Shown here piece by piece: positions 17,719 through 26,392 of a stretch of 64,000 nt of DNA; the stretch's first letter is position 1, and every line of letters starts with the position of its first letter. The stretch covers positions 124,001 to 188,000 of the forward strand of contig NZ_PYFX01000004.1 in assembly GCF_003020115.1 (NCBI RefSeq), written 5' to 3'. A model generated the notes under the pieces. That model was given only the letters and a program-made list of their open reading frames with translations, was not told the origin of the DNA and ran no database searches. The position numbers and the translations under genes were made by a program. The DNA is from Bradyrhizobium sp. MOS002 (GTDB taxonomy: Bacteria > Pseudomonadota > Alphaproteobacteria > Rhizobiales > Xanthobacteraceae).

Positions 17719-18131
17719 CGGGTTGTCCGGGACTATGCATGGCCGTCGCTGGACAAACGGTTAAGCGGCAGGCGCCGGCGCTTCGTTAAATCCGCGACAA
17801 TTCGGGTGCGAGGTTTGTTCCCAATGCATACTTCCTGGCAGAAGCGGACGGAAAATGCTGCTTTTTCCCGGCGGGCGGGCCCCAGGCGTGTTTAAGGAAG
17901 ATTTTACCATTCGGGCAGTCGACCGCCGTTCGAAGGAGGGCTTGTCATCCTGGATGGCCCGTCATTCACTCTCGGCGGCGATGTTTGATTTGTTGACGGG
18001 ACCTAATCATTTGTACATTGGTACAAATGAACTGGCAGCCTCGGGGCCGCCCACCGGCGCTTGAGCGGATTGCTGCCTGTGCCAGATCGCGGGATCCGGT
18101 CCAGCGGATCGCAAGCCACGTCTTGGAGGAC
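17719..18131. other. regulatory intergenic region between HerA-like gene and dioxygenase
   Basis: About 410 bases without a confirmed gene. The last part holds a strong promoter-operator (17991-18028) described separately. Between it and the dioxygenase start lies a roughly 100-base leader that is open in the dioxygenase frame from an ATG at 18027. The first 270 bases show no clear feature. Confidence 0.5.
17991..18028 (+). promoter_or_regulatory. promoter with TTTGTAC-N4-GTACAAA operator (copy A)
   Basis: A TTGACG -35-like box at 17993-17998 is followed 15 bases later by TACATT (18014-18019). The palindrome CATTTGTAC (18008-18016) / GTACAAATG (18021-18029) overlaps the -10 area. A binding protein there would block RNA polymerase. 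The same 38-base block recurs at 40778-40815 with 32 identical bases, in front of a TetR-family regulator gene, which is the obvious candidate binder. Confidence 0.75.
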
Positions 18132-19103
18132 ATGATGCAGCCTGAACCGATCCTCGATCTCGCTCATCTCGGCCACATGGAGCTGTTGACGCCGAAGCCC
18201 GACGAGAGCCTGAAATTCTTCGTCGACGTGATGGGCATGACCATCAGCGGACAAAAGGGCGAGTCGGTCTATTTGCGCGGCTGGGACGATTACGAGCGCT
18301 ATTCGCTCAAACTGACGGCGTCGAAGACGTCAGGCATGGAACACATGGCGTTGCGCGCGCGCAGCCAGCAGGCGCTGGAGCGCCGCGTCGCTGCGCTGAA
18401 GGGTTCCGGCTTCGATATCGGCTGGATCGACGGCGACATGGGGCAGGGGCCGACCTTCCGCTGCCGCGATCCCGATGGACACATCGTCGAGCTCTATTAC
18501 GAGACCGAATGGTATCAAGCGCCGCCCGAGTTGAAGCCCGCACTGAAGAACCAGGCACAGCGCTTCCCCGCGCGCGGCGTCAATGTCCGCCGCCTCGACC
18601 ACCTCAATTGCCTCGCTGTGGACATCAAGGCCAACCGCGAGTTCTTCGAGAACTATCTCGGCTGCCGCCTCACCGAGCAGATCGTGCTGAACGACGGCCG
18701 CGAAGCGGCGATGTGGCTGACGATGTCGAACAAGAGCTACGATTTCGCCTATTCACTCGACCATTCCGGCACGCCCGGCCGCTTCCACCACGTCACCTAC
18801 GCGCTCGACAGCCGCGAAGAAATCTTGCGCGCCGCCGACATCTTCCTGGAGAACGGCATCCACATCGAGACCGGCCCGCACAAGCATGCGATCCAGCAGA
18901 CCTTCTTCCTCTACGTCTACGAGCCCGGCGGCAACCGCGTCGAAGTCGCCAATGCCGGCGCGCGCCTCATCCTCGCGCCCGACTGGAAGCCGATCGTGTG
19001 GACGGAAGAGGAGCGGAAGAAGGGGCAGGCATGGGGCCTGAAGACGATCGAGTCGTTCCATACGCACGGCACGCCGCCGGTAGAGGCGAAGAAGCACGCT
19101 TGA
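18132..19103 (+). CDS. type I extradiol (catechol 2,3-) dioxygenase, VOC family
   Basis: A 323-residue two-domain vicinal-oxygen-chelate enzyme, the usual length for catechol 2,3-dioxygenases. The C-terminal domain shows the three iron ligands expected of the family: His in RRLDHLNCLA, His in GRFHHVTYAL and Glu in YVYEPGGNRVEV. The N-terminal domain (LAHLGHMELLTPKPDESLKFF) is the non-catalytic repeat. It should cleave a catechol-type ring next to its hydroxyls, using Fe2+ and O2 in the cytoplasm. The ATG at 18132 follows a TTGGAGGA ribosome site. The promoter matches that of the TetR/ligI operon at 40.8 kb, suggesting it supplies the ring-fission step for that pathway. Confidence 0.88.
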   Translation: MMQPEPILDLAHLGHMELLTPKPDESLKFFVDVMGMTISGQKGESVYLRGWDDYERYSLKLTASKTSGMEHMALRARSQQALERRVAALKGSGFDIGWIDGDMGQGPTFRCRDPDGHIVELYYETEWYQAPPELKPALKNQAQRFPARGVNVRRLDHLNCLAVDIKANREFFENYLGCRLTEQIVLNDGREAAMWLTMSNKSYDFAYSLDHSGTPGRFHHVTYALDSREEILRAADIFLENGIHIETGPHKHAIQQTFFLYVYEPGGNRVEVANAGARLILAPDWKPIVWTEEERKKGQAWGLKTIESFHTHGTPPVEAKKHA

Positions 19104-19104
19104 T

Positions 19105-22100
19105 TTAGTGTGTGGATGACGATCGCACGCGTGCGATCGTCTCACGCACGCCGGTCCATGCCGGCTTACCGGGCGCGAACTGCTGGCGAAGGAACGCGAC
19201 GAGCTCTTCAACTTGCGTATCGCTCATGCTGTTCTTGAAGGCGGGCATATAGCCGAGATCGCTCGACACGGGCTCGGCGATGCCGTGCAGGATCACCTGC
19301 AAGAGATTGTCTGATGTCGCGCTGTGCAGATTGGTGTTGAGCGCGAGCGAGGGGCGGCTGCCGAACAGCGGCAGGCCGCCGACCTCGTGGCAGACGGCGC
19401 AGGCGCCCTGATAGAGCCGCGCTCCGGTGGAGGACGCCACCGTGACCTGCGTTGAGCTCTCAAGTTTTGCAGCAAGTGCATCTAGGCCCCGCGTTTCGGT
19501 CACGGTGTCGTTGAACGAGTTGAGATAGACCGCCATGGCACGAATGTCCTGGTCGGGCAGGGCCGCGAGATCCCTGACGATCGGCGCCATCGGCCCGGCG
19601 GCGACGCCATGGTATCGCGAGTGGCCCGTGCGCAAATAGGCGTAGAGCTCGTCCTCGCTCCACGGGATCGGCGCGTGCGAGATCGATGTCAGCGCCGGTG
19701 CTTCCCAGCCCTCGGCAAAACCGCCGGCGAGATAGGCATTGCGCTGCTCTGCGCCGAGCGCGTTGCGCGGCGAGTGGCAGGCGCTGCAATGGCCGAGTCC
19801 CTCGACGAGATAAGCGCCGCGATTCCAGACCTCGGATCTGGCGGGATCGGGCTTGAACTCTCGCGTCTGGTGGAACAGCGCATTCCATCCGGCAAGTAGC
19901 GGGCGGAGATTGAACGGGAAGGCGAGCGCATTCGCAGGCTGCGTCGCGCGCACCGCAGGCTGTGCCATCAGGTAGGCGTAGAGCGCCTGCATGTCGGCGT
20001 CGCCGGTCTTCGAAAAGTGCGTGTAAGGGAAGGCGGGATAGAGCTGCCGCCCGTCGCGATGCAGCCCGTCGCGCATCGCGCGCTCGAACGCGGGATAGGA
20101 CCAGGCGCCGATACCGGTTTCAGCGTCTGGCGTGATGTTGGTTGCGTAGATCGTGCCGAACGGCGTCTCCAGGGCGCGGCCACCGGCGTTGAGCGCACCG
20201 CCGATCATCGTGTGGCACTCTGCGCAATTGCCGAGTGCGGCCAGTTGTTGCCCGCGCGCGATGGTCGCTGCCGAATAGACCGATGGGTCGGGCCGCGCGA
20301 TCGGCGCGATGGCGCGTCCCGGAAGAAGCGCCGCGCCGATGCCGATCGCGGCAGTGCAGACGGCCGCGATCGTCGCGAAGACGCCGGCGCGTTTGGCGAA
20401 CGGATTCTCCCAGATGCGGGATGGCTGTGGCGTAGCGGAAGCGGGCAGCGCCTGCGGCGTGGCCGGCCCGCCGCTGTGTAGTCCTTTCAGGATGCGCTCG
20501 GGCGTGAACGGCGGCTCGCGAAAGCGCACGCCGGTGGCATCGAAGATCGCGTTCGCAATCGCAGCCGCACTCGGGACCGAGGCGGACTCGCCGACGCCGA
20601 GCGGCGGCTGGTCCGGCCGGGGCAGCAACAACACATCGATTTTGGGCACGTCAGGGAAGGGGATGATCGGATAAGCGCCCCATTCGCGCGCCGCGACTGC
20701 GCCGCGCTCGAACGAGACCTCCTCCATCAGCGCGCGGCTGGTGGACTGGATGACGTTGCCGCGGATCTGGTGGCGCACGCCGTCCGGGTTGATCATCAAT
20801 CCGGAATCCTGGCCCGCGACGACTCGCGTGACGCTGACCTCGCCGGTCGACTTGTTCACGGCAACGTCGGTGACCCAGGCCGACCACGCCGCGCCATAGC
20901 CGGGAAATTTGCTGTGGACGTAGAGCGCATAGGCAAAGCCGCGCCCATGCACGATCTCGCCGTCTTTCTCTTCGCGCACCGGCCGCGGCGTCCAGCCCGC
21001 GCGCTCGGCGACCGCATGGACGAGATCGACGGCGCGCTGGTCCTTCAGGTAACGCAGGCGGTATTCGATCGGGTCGACGCCGGCCTCGGTCGCGGCCTCG
21101 TCGATATAGGATTCATGCGCAAAGGTGTTCGGCAGGGCCGAGACGCCGCGAAACCAGGACGCGCGCACGATCGGCGCCATGTCGTGGGCGACGACGCGCA
21201 TGTGGTCGTAATCGTAAGGCGGGATCGCGGTGCGGTCGCCCATCTGGAGGACGTCCGGCTTCGGCGATATCCGCCCCGTCAGCAACAGCGCCAACGTCGG
21301 CGCGGCATTCGACGGATAGCGTGTGGCGAGATCGTAAGCCGCGACGTCGCCCTTCGCGTCCAGGCCGCCATTGACGTCGATGAGCTGCGCGGCCCCCTTG
21401 GGCTCCCAGGCATGTTCCTGCTCGCGCGTCAGCTGCACGCGCACGGGTCGGCCGACCGCGCGCGAGAGCAACAATGCGTCCGCGGTGACGTCGTCGGCGC
21501 AGTTGCGGCCGTAGCAGCCGGCGGCCTCCAACCTGATCACCTCGATCTCGCTCTCGGGACGCTCGATCAGCAGCGACAGGTCTCCGCGCAGCAGGTGCGG
21601 ATTTTGCGTGCCCGACCAGACGCGGATGTTGCCGTCCTGGACGTCGGCGACCGCGCAGGACGGGCCGATCGAGGCATGCATCTGATATGGCCAGACGTAA
21701 GTGCGCTGCATCGGCTTGGCCGCACCGGCAATGGCAGCATCGACATCGCCCTTGTCGATCAGCGTGCGCGGCGTGGACGGGTTGGCACGAAGTGCGTTCT
21801 CGACGTCGGCGAGATCGGTCAGATCAGGCGTCGGCCTCCAGCTCACCGCAAGCTGCTCTGCCGCGCGGATCGCGTTCTCCTCGCGCTCCGCGACCACGCC
21901 GACGAAATCGCCGATGCGCACGACGGCTATGATGCCGGGAATGTCGCGCACCGAGGATTCATCGACCGAAATCAGGCTGGTGCCGACGAACGGGCCGGCG
22001 TCGACGCCGGCATAGGGCGGGCGCACCACGCGGCCATGCAGCATGCCTGATACGCGGATGTCGTGCACGAAGGTCAGCTCGCCGGTGGCCTTGGCGGGCA

Positions 22101-22641
22101 GGTCGACGCGGGGCATCGATTGGCCGACAATGGCGTAATCGCCGACGGGCTTAACGGCGACGTCGTCGGCAAGCTCCAGACGAATGGTCTCTCCGCCGAT
22201 CAACTCGCCGTAGCTGACGCTGCGATTGTCGTGCCCGCGCACAAGGCCGTCTTCGATTCTGAGATCGGCAGCCGGCAGCTCCAGGCGCTCGGCCGCACGT
22301 GCGATCAGAAAGTGCCGCGCCTGCGCGGCGGCTTTGCGCAGGGGAACGGCGGTGATCTGGATGGTCTCGCTCGCGATCGTGGCGCCCTGGTTCGGCACCG
22401 TTGCGGTGTCGCCGAGCACCACGACGACGCGGGCAAAGGAGACGTCGAGCTCTTCAGCCACGATCTGGCCAAGCGCCGTGCGTATGCCGGTGCCGAGATC
22501 GACATGGCCGTTATAGGCGTTGACCGACCCGTCCGCGGTGATGCGGACGAAGGTCTCGGATGTGACCTCGTCCACGGTGCGGACGACGACGAGCGAGCCG
22601 GCTTGGCGCTCAGCTCCGTTGGAGGAAGGGGAGGCCATCAA
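19105..22641 (-). CDS. nicB: molybdopterin hydroxylase large subunit fused to triheme cytochrome c (NicB type)
   Basis: A 1178-residue protein, the size of nicotinate dehydrogenase subunit B of Pseudomonas (about 1190). Residues 1 to about 735 form a xanthine-dehydrogenase-type molybdenum domain, with the closing LGVGESASVPSAAAIANA segment holding the catalytic Glu. A single hydrophobic helix near residues 750-775 (AGVFATIAAVCTAAIGIGAALL) follows. Then come three CxxCH heme sites: CAECH near 807, CSACH near 952 and CAVCH near 1080. The family hydroxylates N-heterocycles with water-derived oxygen and passes electrons to the respiratory chain through the hemes. Isoquinoline 1-oxidoreductase is a relative and an alternative. 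It overlaps the small subunit gene by 4 bases. The adjacent 6-hydroxynicotinate reductase gene supports nicotinate as substrate. Confidence 0.85.
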   Translation of the reverse strand: MMASPSSNGAERQAGSLVVVRTVDEVTSETFVRITADGSVNAYNGHVDLGTGIRTALGQIVAEELDVSFARVVVVLGDTATVPNQGATIASETIQITAVPLRKAAAQARHFLIARAAERLELPAADLRIEDGLVRGHDNRSVSYGELIGGETIRLELADDVAVKPVGDYAIVGQSMPRVDLPAKATGELTFVHDIRVSGMLHGRVVRPPYAGVDAGPFVGTSLISVDESSVRDIPGIIAVVRIGDFVGVVAEREENAIRAAEQLAVSWRPTPDLTDLADVENALRANPSTPRTLIDKGDVDAAIAGAAKPMQRTYVWPYQMHASIGPSCAVADVQDGNIRVWSGTQNPHLLRGDLSLLIERPESEIEVIRLEAAGCYGRNCADDVTADALLLSRAVGRPVRVQLTREQEHAWEPKGAAQLIDVNGGLDAKGDVAAYDLATRYPSNAAPTLALLLTGRISPKPDVLQMGDRTAIPPYDYDHMRVVAHDMAPIVRASWFRGVSALPNTFAHESYIDEAATEAGVDPIEYRLRYLKDQRAVDLVHAVAERAGWTPRPVREEKDGEIVHGRGFAYALYVHSKFPGYGAAWSAWVTDVAVNKSTGEVSVTRVVAGQDSGLMINPDGVRHQIRGNVIQSTSRALMEEVSFERGAVAAREWGAYPIIPFPDVPKIDVLLLPRPDQPPLGVGESASVPSAAAIANAIFDATGVRFREPPFTPERILKGLHSGGPATPQALPASATPQPSRIWENPFAKRAGVFATIAAVCTAAIGIGAALLPGRAIAPIARPDPSVYSAATIARGQQLAALGNCAECHTMIGGALNAGGRALETPFGTIYATNITPDAETGIGAWSYPAFERAMRDGLHRDGRQLYPAFPYTHFSKTGDADMQALYAYLMAQPAVRATQPANALAFPFNLRPLLAGWNALFHQTREFKPDPARSEVWNRGAYLVEGLGHCSACHSPRNALGAEQRNAYLAGGFAEGWEAPALTSISHAPIPWSEDELYAYLRTGHSRYHGVAAGPMAPIVRDLAALPDQDIRAMAVYLNSFNDTVTETRGLDALAAKLESSTQVTVASSTGARLYQGACAVCHEVGGLPLFGSRPSLALNTNLHSATSDNLLQVILHGIAEPVSSDLGYMPAFKNSMSDTQVEELVAFLRQQFAPGKPAWTGVRETIARVRSSSTH

Positions 22642-23120
22642 TCAGCGGCCTCGGCGAGTTGGCCCGACGCACGCATCACGGCGCGCAGGATTTCAATATG
22701 TGTTCCACAACGACAGAGATTGTAGCGCAGCGCCGCCAGCGCCTCCTGTTCGGTGGGCCGCGGGTTGATCGCAAGCAGCGCCTCGGTGGTCATGATCATG
22801 CCGTTGACGCAATAGCCGCATTGCGCGGCCTGTTCGTCGATGAAAGCCTGCTGCACCACATCCGGCTTGTCGCGGGTGCCGAGCCCTTCGAGCGTCACGA
22901 TGTCGCGGCCGGCGCAGCCACCGATCGGAATAACGCAGGAGCGCGCCGCCGAGCCATCGATCAGGACGGTGCAGGTGCCGCATTCACCGAGGCCGCAACC
23001 GTATTTCGGACCGTTGAGCGCGAGATCGTTGCGCAGCACGTAGAGCAGCGGCGTGTCTCGCGCCGCAGTGATTTCGTGCATTCTACCGTTCACTGTGATG
23101 CGGATCGGTGTCTGCGTCAT
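22638..23120 (-). CDS. nicA: [2Fe-2S] small subunit of the molybdenum hydroxylase (NicA type)
   Basis: A 160-residue electron-transfer subunit. The N-terminal plant-ferredoxin-type cluster uses Cys42, Cys47, Cys50 and Cys62 (GCGLGECGTC then SC). The C-terminal cluster uses CGYC and NLCRCGTH. It carries electrons from the molybdenum centre of the large subunit towards its hemes. The ATG at 23120 has a GGGAACGAGG purine site just upstream on its strand and gives the normal family length (about 157). It is translationally coupled to the large subunit gene. Confidence 0.88.
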   Translation of the reverse strand: MTQTPIRITVNGRMHEITAARDTPLLYVLRNDLALNGPKYGCGLGECGTCTVLIDGSAARSCVIPIGGCAGRDIVTLEGLGTRDKPDVVQQAFIDEQAAQCGYCVNGMIMTTEALLAINPRPTEQEALAALRYNLCRCGTHIEILRAVMRASGQLAEAAD

Positions 23121-23206
23121 CCTCGTTCCCAAGTCGACTCGTTGAGCGCCGCAGCCAAAGCATCGCGAAAATTCCAAGTCCCGCTCAAAATCTACGTTGC
23201 GACGAT

Positions 23207-23224
23207 ACCGTTTGTACACAAACG
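23207..23224. promoter_or_regulatory. operator-like palindrome upstream of nicAB
   Basis: The core CGTTTGTACACAAACG (23209-23224) has perfect 7-base arms around a 2-base centre. Its reverse strand contains GTGTACAAACG, which recurs exactly at 34126-34136 upstream of the enamidase gene. It lies about 90 bases before the nicA start. Confidence 0.6.
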
Positions 23225-23360
23225 TGCAAGCCGTGCATGCCGCAGTGCAGCGCGAATGCCTTCTTTGTGGACAGGGCGGATAGGCAAATGAGGCTTTATG
23301 CGGCAGGCGCATCTTTTGCGCCGCACCGCCGCTTGACAGCACTCCGGAGCGCGCGCAACA

Positions 23361-23378
23361 TCGTTCGTATACGAATGA
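23361..23378. promoter_or_regulatory. operator-like palindrome upstream of hnr
   Basis: TCGTTCGTATACGAATGA is an 18-base palindrome with one mismatched pair; its inner 12 bases are perfectly symmetric. It matches the 34106-34123 site at 15 of 18 bases. It lies 26 bases before the hnr start, a position that fits repression. Confidence 0.65.
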
Positions 23379-23404
23379 TAACCGCGGTGTCCGCCGGCTT
23401 TGAC

Positions 23405-24862
23405 ATGGTGATGGAAACAACCAACTCTGCCACCGACAAGATCCGCTGCGATGCGTGTCCGGTGATGTGCTACATCAAGCCGGGCGCGGCGGGCGCTTGC
23501 GACCGCTATGCCAACCACGACGGCAAGCTCGTCCGCGTCGATCCGCATGTGATCCTGGAGCGTACCGTTTCGCATGGCGGCAAGCTCGTCCCGTTCAGCC
23601 GCACCGAAGATTGGGACGGCAAGATCGTCCACGAGCCTTCAACCTTTGTGACGGCGATTGGCGCGGGTACGACCTATCCCGACTACAAGCCGGCGCCGTT
23701 CATCGTCTCCGCGGAGGTCGACGGCGTCGACATGGTGACTGTCGTCACCGAAGGCATCTTCTCCTATTGCGGCATCAAGGTGAAGATCGACACCGACCGC
23801 TATCTCGGGCCGGAGACCGCAACCGTCCGTGCACAAGGCGAGGCGGTCGGTCATGTCACCACCAGCGAATACGGTTCGCAGATGCTGTCGCTCGGCGGCG
23901 TGCATCATCTGACCGGCGGCTCCAAGAAGGAAGGTCGCGTCACCTGCGACACGCTGATGGATCTCGCCAATTGCAAGGCGGTCGAGCTCACCATCGACGG
24001 CGGCGCAAGCGTGGTCGTGCAGGCCGGCCAGCCGCCGATCGTCAACGGCAGGAAAGAAGAGCGCATGCGCGTCGGCTGCGGCTCGGCCACGATCGGCATG
24101 TTCGCCAAGCAATGGCACGGCAAGGTCGACGAGGTCGTCGTGGTCGACGACCATATCACCGGCGTGCTTTCGGAGCACCAGGCCGGCAAGCTGCTCGACA
24201 TTGCCGACACCGGCATCAAGATGAAAGGGCGCCGCTCGACGCCCGGCCGCTATTTCCAGGTCGCCGATCCCGGCACGGGTTGGGGCGGCACCAATATCTC
24301 CGATCCGCTCGCAATCCTCGGACCGTTCGACGCCAAGGAAGCCAGGGCTGGTCTTTCCATGCTGATGGTCTCCACGACCGGCGAGCATTCGTCCTATTAC
24401 GTGCTCGACGAGGCCTTGAAGCCGGTCGAGACCGAGATGCCTGACGACCTCAAGTTTTCGGTCGAGCGCATTCAGGAGAATTGCGAGCCGGCGCTGTGCA
24501 CGGTGCTGTTCATGGCGGGTGCCGGTGGTTCTTTGCGAGCCGGCGTGACCGACAATCCGGTGCGGCTGACGCGCTCGGTGAAGGACGCGCTGACGCGCGT
24601 CACCAGTGGCGGTGCACCGGTCTATGTCTGGCCGGGTGGCGGCATCACCTACATGGTCGACGTGACGCAGATGCCGGCGGGGGCGTTCGGTTACGTGCCG
24701 ACACCCGCGCTGGTCGCGCCGATCGAATTCACGATGAAGCTGTCGGATTATGCGGCGCTCGGCGGGCACATGGATTATGTGAAACCGCTCTCCGAAGTTC
24801 AGGGTGGCGACGATGTCCGCCAGTTGCCCTGGCAGAACCCGATTCCGGGGCCTCGGGCATGA
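23405..24862 (+). CDS. hnr: 6-hydroxynicotinate reductase (Hnr type)
   Basis: A 485-residue protein that opens with a cysteine cluster motif: Cys15, Cys18, Cys22 and Cys32 in CDACPVMC and AGACDRY, expected to bind an iron-sulfur cluster. The following LVRVDPHVILERTVSHGGKL stretch is characteristic as I recall proteins of this name. In Eubacterium barkeri the enzyme reduces 6-hydroxynicotinate to 1,4,5,6-tetrahydro-6-oxonicotinate with reduced ferredoxin. The assignment is strengthened by an enamidase, the next enzyme of that pathway, at 32.8 kb and by nicAB next door. The ATG at 23405 is favoured; no strong ribosome site is visible. It overlaps the UPF0280 gene by 4 bases. Confidence 0.8.
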   Translation: MVMETTNSATDKIRCDACPVMCYIKPGAAGACDRYANHDGKLVRVDPHVILERTVSHGGKLVPFSRTEDWDGKIVHEPSTFVTAIGAGTTYPDYKPAPFIVSAEVDGVDMVTVVTEGIFSYCGIKVKIDTDRYLGPETATVRAQGEAVGHVTTSEYGSQMLSLGGVHHLTGGSKKEGRVTCDTLMDLANCKAVELTIDGGASVVVQAGQPPIVNGRKEERMRVGCGSATIGMFAKQWHGKVDEVVVVDDHITGVLSEHQAGKLLDIADTGIKMKGRRSTPGRYFQVADPGTGWGGTNISDPLAILGPFDAKEARAGLSMLMVSTTGEHSSYYVLDEALKPVETEMPDDLKFSVERIQENCEPALCTVLFMAGAGGSLRAGVTDNPVRLTRSVKDALTRVTSGGAPVYVWPGGGITYMVDVTQMPAGAFGYVPTPALVAPIEFTMKLSDYAALGGHMDYVKPLSEVQGGDDVRQLPWQNPIPGPRA

Positions 24863-25755
24863 CAAGGCTCCCGCAAATCGCGTTGCTGTCTGACGGCCGG
24901 CGGCTGCATTTGCAGGATGGACCGATTGATTTGGTCGTCGAGGCGAGGGGGACCGCCGACGCAGTGCGCGCGGCCTATGAGGCTGCGGCCGAACGGTTCA
25001 CCGGGCTTCTCGACGAGCTCTGCGCGGAACTGCCCGAGCTGCGGACCGCTGTCGAGGAGCGGACCTCGTTGAAAGGCGTTGTGGCGCGTCGCATGCACGC
25101 TGCGGTGACGCCCTATGCGGCTGACGGCTTCATCACGCCGATGGCTGCTGTGGCCGGCAGTGTGGCGGAGGAGATTCTCGGCGCAATGCTGAATGCAGCG
25201 GCGCTCGATCGGGCCTATGTCAACAATGGCGGCGACATCGCCCTGCATCTCGGCGAGGGCGAGCATTTTTCGGTCGGCCTGATGGACCGGCCTGATCGCG
25301 ACGGCGTGATGCGGACAATCAGGGTGGATGTCGATGATCCCGTGCGCGGCATTGCGACCAGCGGGCGGCACGGCCGCAGCTTTTCGCTCGGGATTGCCGA
25401 TGCGGTGACCGTGCTGGCGGGATCAGCGTCGCAGGCCGATGCCGCCGCGACGATCATCGCGAATGCCGTCGATTTGCCGGGGCATCCCGCTATCATCCGA
25501 AAACCTGCGAACGAACTTCAGCCCGACACCGATCTCGGCGCGCGGCTCGTGACCCGAGACGTCAGTGAATTGTCGCAGGATGAGATCGCGACCGCGCTCG
25601 AATCTGGCGCGGAATGTGCACGGCAATTATTCGATCGCGGATTGATCGAGGGTGCCGTGTTGCAGCTTTGTGGTGATATGCTTGTCATCGGGACCAAGGA
25701 TATTGAACCGCAACGATCGCGCCCGCTCGTGGCGGAGAACGCGGTTCATGCCTGA
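24859..25755 (+). CDS. UPF0280 family protein (ApbE-like fold), candidate Hnr accessory factor
   Basis: A 298-residue protein I assign to UPF0280. The diagnostic stretch is ITPMAAVAGSVAEEILGAML, followed by AYVNNGGDIALHLGEGEHFSVGLMDRP and GIATSGRHGRSFSLGIADAVTVLA. These resemble the Asp/Thr-containing core of ApbE flavin transferases, to which the family is structurally related. No enzyme activity is established to my knowledge. It starts within the last codons of hnr (4-base overlap), so it is translationally coupled. A role in loading or maturing a flavin cofactor of the reductase is inferred from the fold and coupling only. Confidence 0.75.
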   Translation: MTRLPQIALLSDGRRLHLQDGPIDLVVEARGTADAVRAAYEAAAERFTGLLDELCAELPELRTAVEERTSLKGVVARRMHAAVTPYAADGFITPMAAVAGSVAEEILGAMLNAAALDRAYVNNGGDIALHLGEGEHFSVGLMDRPDRDGVMRTIRVDVDDPVRGIATSGRHGRSFSLGIADAVTVLAGSASQADAAATIIANAVDLPGHPAIIRKPANELQPDTDLGARLVTRDVSELSQDEIATALESGAECARQLFDRGLIEGAVLQLCGDMLVIGTKDIEPQRSRPLVAENAVHA

Positions 25756-25782
25756 ACAGGGAAGCGGCTTGAGGACACAATC

Positions 25783-26367
25783 ATGAGCGCGATCATCCGC
25801 AAGATCGTCACCGTCGTCGAAGAGACCCAGATGGAGATGGGCCGCCAGGTCTCGCCGCCGACGCGGCGTGCGGCGGCAATCGCCGTGATCGAGAATCCGC
25901 TTGCCGGAAAGTATGTCGAGGATCTCTCGCCGCTGATCGCGATTGGCGAGGAGCTCGGCGAGCTGCTGTCAAAGCGTGCGGTGGCGGCGCTCGGCATCGA
26001 CGGTTCCAAGGCGCAGAGCTATGGCAAGGCGGCGGCCGTCGGCGAGAACGGCGAGCTGGAGCATGCAGCCGCCATCCTTCACCCGAAAATGGGCGCGCCG
26101 GTGCGCAAAGTGCTGAGCAAGGGCGCTGCGCTGATCCCGTCGTCGAAGAAGCGCAGTGGACCCGGCACGACGCTGGACATTCCGCTGGGCCACAAGGATG
26201 CAGCCTTCGTGCGCAGTCATTTCGACGGCATGGAAGTGCAGATCAACGACGCGCCGCGCGCCAATGAGATCATGGTCGCGGTCGCCGTCACCGACAGCGG
26301 CCGTCCGCTGCCGCGCGTCGGCGGGCTGACGGTTGCGGAGATCAAGGGCGAAGACGGACTGCGTTAA
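25783..26367 (+). CDS. amino acid synthesis (AA_synth / DUF1185) family protein
   Basis: A 194-residue single-domain protein. The start IRKIVTVVEETQMEMGR, the AVIENPLAGKYVEDLSPLI segment and the late VTDSGRPLPRVGGL stretch are marks of the AA_synth (DUF1185) family. The family name is historical and its reaction is unknown to me. It is the third gene of the hnr operon, 27 bases after UPF0280 and 25 bases before the transporter binding protein. In this setting it may act on a ring-opened or amide intermediate of the nicotinate pathway, which is inference from position only. Confidence 0.75.
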   Translation: MSAIIRKIVTVVEETQMEMGRQVSPPTRRAAAIAVIENPLAGKYVEDLSPLIAIGEELGELLSKRAVAALGIDGSKAQSYGKAAAVGENGELEHAAAILHPKMGAPVRKVLSKGAALIPSSKKRSGPGTTLDIPLGHKDAAFVRSHFDGMEVQINDAPRANEIMVAVAVTDSGRPLPRVGGLTVAEIKGEDGLR

Positions 26368-26392
26368 TCTTTTCAGAAAAGTGGAGGTTGGG

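Larger units (their letters stand above)
23121..23404. other. divergent promoter region of nicAB and hnr
   Basis: About 284 bases between two divergent operons. It carries two related palindromes, listed separately, one nearer each start. No other gene is supported here. An open frame running through it in the hnr direction is only a read-through extension. Confidence 0.6.

Noticed and set aside
23405..24862. AtzD/barbiturase-type ring-opening amidohydrolase for the hnr gene
   Set aside because: The protein starts with a CxxCxxxC cluster and lacks the three Ser-Lys repeats of that family; the neighbours fit nicotinate better.
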